A stretch of 64,000 nt of DNA from Arthrobacter sp. SLBN-112 (GTDB lineage Bacteria; Actinomycetota; Actinomycetes; Actinomycetales; Micrococcaceae). Location of the stretch: the NCBI RefSeq assembly GCF_006715225.1, contig NZ_VFMU01000001.1, positions 1,550,001-1,614,000 on the forward strand. Direction: 5' to 3'. Both the position numbers and the translations under genes were made by a program. Every line of letters starts with the position of its first letter. Within the stretch, counting starts at the first letter, position 1. Of the stretch, positions 62,329-64,000 are shown in pieces. Under the pieces are notes generated by a model. It was not told where the DNA came from, made no database searches, and saw nothing but the letters and a program-made list of their open reading frames with translations.

Positions 62329-63369
62329 ATGGGCTCACGAGAGTTGCACCCGGACCCGGCCCGGGACGGAGGTGGTGCGTCCGGCGCTCCGCACGGCATC
62401 GTGGTGGGCGTCGACGGTTCGGACCATGGCCAGTGCGCCTTGGTGTGGGCCGCACGGGAAGCCCAGCGCCGGCGTCGTCCGCTCCATATCGTCACCGCCT
62501 ATTCCGTGCCGATCTTCGCCGCCTCCGGACTGGACGGAGGCTACGCCACGGTGGACGATTCCGTCATCCGTGAGGGTGCCGAAGCCATCGCCAAGCAGGC
62601 CACGGAGAAGGTTTCCGCCTACGACATCGACGTCAGTTCCTCGGTGGAAAACGGCGACGCCGCAGGAGTGCTGCTCGAAATCTCCGAAACCGCGGAACTC
62701 CTGGTGGTGGGCACCCGCGGCCGCGGCGGCTTCGTGGGCCGCCTCCTGGGATCGGTCAGCAGCGCCCTGCCTGCCCATGCAAAATGCCCCACGGTGACGG
62801 TCCCGTTGTTCTGCTCCGACCGGCTCGGCGAAAGCACGGAGGACCGCCGCGTCAAGGCAGAGCAGGCCAAGTCCGGGCACAGGCCGGTGGAGAACGTGGT
62901 GGTGGTGGGCGTCGATGGCTCCGAGCAGGCACGCGTGGCTGTCCTCGAAGCAGCCGACCAAGCCGAACGGCTCGGTGCCTCGCTCCGCGTGATCTGCGCC
63001 GTCCCCCAGTACAGCGGTTCCCTGGCGTGGGTTCCCGCACCCATGGACCGGAAGGCGTTGTTTGACGATATCCGGGTCACCCTGGAAGCCGGCATGGCGT
63101 GGCTCCGCAGCCACTACCCGCACCTGCAGGCCGGCTACGAACTCAAGGACGGTTCGCCGGTGGACGTGCTCGTGGAGGAAAGCCGGCACGTGGAGCTGGT
63201 GGTGGTGGGTACCCGCGGCCGCGGCGGCTTCACCGGAATGCTCCTGGGCTCAACATCGGACGGTGTGCTCCACCACGCCAAGGGACCGGTCATGGTGGTC
63301 CCGGACCGGGAGGACCCCCGCCTGGCGGACCGTGCGCGGTTCGGTCCCATCCTTGGCGACGCCGCCTAG
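62329..63369 (+). CDS. Universal stress protein with two UspA domains
   Basis: This 346-residue protein has tandem UspA domains (about 22-165 and 183-330). Each starts with the family strand (IVVGVDGSDHGQCALVWAAR and VVVVGVDGSEQARVAVLEAA). Each ends with the ATP-binding loop (VVGTRGRGGFVGRLLGSVSS and VVGTRGRGGFTGMLLGSTSD; G-2x-G-9x-G-S), so both look able to bind nucleotide. This tandem type is typical of actinobacteria and often belongs to a hypoxia/dormancy response; no promoter evidence is seen here. It starts after GGAGG. Confidence 0.93.
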   Translation: MGSRELHPDPARDGGGASGAPHGIVVGVDGSDHGQCALVWAAREAQRRRRPLHIVTAYSVPIFAASGLDGGYATVDDSVIREGAEAIAKQATEKVSAYDIDVSSSVENGDAAGVLLEISETAELLVVGTRGRGGFVGRLLGSVSSALPAHAKCPTVTVPLFCSDRLGESTEDRRVKAEQAKSGHRPVENVVVVGVDGSEQARVAVLEAADQAERLGASLRVICAVPQYSGSLAWVPAPMDRKALFDDIRVTLEAGMAWLRSHYPHLQAGYELKDGSPVDVLVEESRHVELVVVGTRGRGGFTGMLLGSTSDGVLHHAKGPVMVVPDREDPRLADRARFGPILGDAA

Positions 63370-63431
63370 CCGTCACCGGCCAGGCAGCAAGGCATTACCC
63401 GGTACCGCCCCTCGGATAAGGGATCTGGAAC

Positions 63432-64000
63432 ATGGAGCAGCCAGGGTTGCCGACAGCCGGCACCGGCACGGACGCCGGGCTGGTCCTTGATCTGCGCCGG
63501 CTCAATGCCGGAATGCTGCCCCTGGCAGGCGGCAAGGCGGCCAACCTCGGAGAGCTGTTGTCCGCCGGCTTGCCGGTCCCGGAGGGTTTCTGCCTCACCA
63601 CCGATGCCTACCGGCAGGCAGTCGGGGTCCCCGGATCCCTGCCTCCCGCGCTGGCCGGGATCTACGCGGCCTTGTCAGACCCGGCGCGGGCCGCACGAGG
63701 GGACGCAGCACTGACCGGCGCTGCGGAACCGCCCGACGTAGCCGGGCTGGCTGGAGCGGCACGTGCCGCAATCCGGGCAACTCCTCTTCCACCGGCCGTT
63801 TCGTGGGCGGTGGAAGAGGCGTACACGGCCCTCGGCCCTGATGTTCCGGTGGCGGTGAGGTCGTCGGCCACGGCAGAAGACCTGCCATTCGCCAGCTTCG
63901 CCGGACAGCAGGACACCTACCTCAACGTCATCGGAGTGCCCGCCCTGCTTGAAGCCGTCCGCAATTGCTGGGCGTCGCTGTGGACGGACCGGGCAACCGC
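63432..64000 (+). CDS. PEP/pyruvate-binding domain protein (phosphoenolpyruvate synthase-like), 5' part
   Basis: The gene continues past the right edge; 189 codons are visible. It opens MEQPGLPTAG and has the PPDK/PEP-synthase N-terminal core: LNAGMLPLAGGKAANLGELL, SAGLPVPEGFCLTTDAYRQA, and the nucleotide-binding VAVRSSATAEDLPFASFAGQ followed by QDTYLNVIG. The VRSSATAEDLPxxSFAGQQ-T-LNV signature identifies the ATP-grasp-like domain. Full-length PEP synthase is about 800 residues, while rifampin phosphotransferases and other relatives share this domain, so the exact function is open. An AAGGGATC site is in front. It is not certain that it is co-transcribed with the USP gene. Confidence 0.85.
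   Translation, partial: MEQPGLPTAGTGTDAGLVLDLRRLNAGMLPLAGGKAANLGELLSAGLPVPEGFCLTTDAYRQAVGVPGSLPPALAGIYAALSDPARAARGDAALTGAAEPPDVAGLAGAARAAIRATPLPPAVSWAVEEAYTALGPDVPVAVRSSATAEDLPFASFAGQQDTYLNVIGVPALLEAVRNCWASLWTDRAT

Overview
The window looks like chromosomal DNA of a high-GC Gram-positive actinobacterium of the Arthrobacter/Pseudarthrobacter type (Micrococcaceae). This rests on strongly GC-biased third codon positions, frequent GTG starts, ATGA/GTGA gene overlaps, a SigB/SigF-type sigma factor, a DUF3618/holin stress cluster and a hut locus led by an IclR-type regulator. The genus is an inference from gene content. I see no insertion sequence, prophage, CRISPR array, tRNA or rRNA.

Layout. 1-7.4 kb: a glycine and one-carbon block. 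gcvP-gcvT-gcvH (minus strand) and cycA-purU (plus strand) diverge, and each unit starts with its own tandem glycine riboswitch. 7.5-18.1 kb: mixed housekeeping genes (an unknown protein overlapping pxpA, DUF445, glycerophosphodiesterase, CoA transferase, DoxX-like protein, AzlCD exporter, TetR regulator with a thiamine-binding protein, O-methyltransferase, small unknowns). 18.4-24.9 kb: an envelope/stress block (YihY, DUF3618, holin-like and alanine-rich proteins behind a SigF-like promoter) next to a SigB/SigF-family sigma gene.

25.2-36.0 kb: a tightly coupled sugar operon unexpected for a Gram-positive: GmhB-like phosphatase, GT9 heptosyltransferase-like enzyme, two GT4-like glycosyltransferases, GmhA isomerase, two separate HldE-like kinase/nucleotidyltransferase fusions, an SDR, an aldehyde dehydrogenase and a spermidine-synthase-fold protein. 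It suggests a nucleotide-activated heptose and a heptose-containing glycan. 36.1-41.2 kb: LysR with a metabolite:H+ symporter and a 3-hydroxybutyrate dehydrogenase, and a divergent HxlR/qorB pair.

41.3-57.5 kb: histidine utilisation (ProY/HutT-like permease, IclR-type hutR, hutU, hutH, and hutG about 8 kb away) interleaved with a tricarboxylate uptake system (tctCBA-usp) and its divergent two-component system. Similar 16-bp sites, GTCTGG-N4-CCGGAC, lie in front of the permease, hutR (twice), hutU and hutG, so they are candidate HutR operators. hutI is not in the window. 57.6-64 kb: Na+/H+ antiporter, purine permease, CopC-like protein, FAD-dependent protein, tandem universal stress protein and the start of a PEP-synthase-like gene.

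Intergenic regions are rich in long, often perfect palindromes. Some are ordinary terminators. At least three (36.0, 45.0 and 46.9 kb) share loop and end motifs and look like one repeat family.
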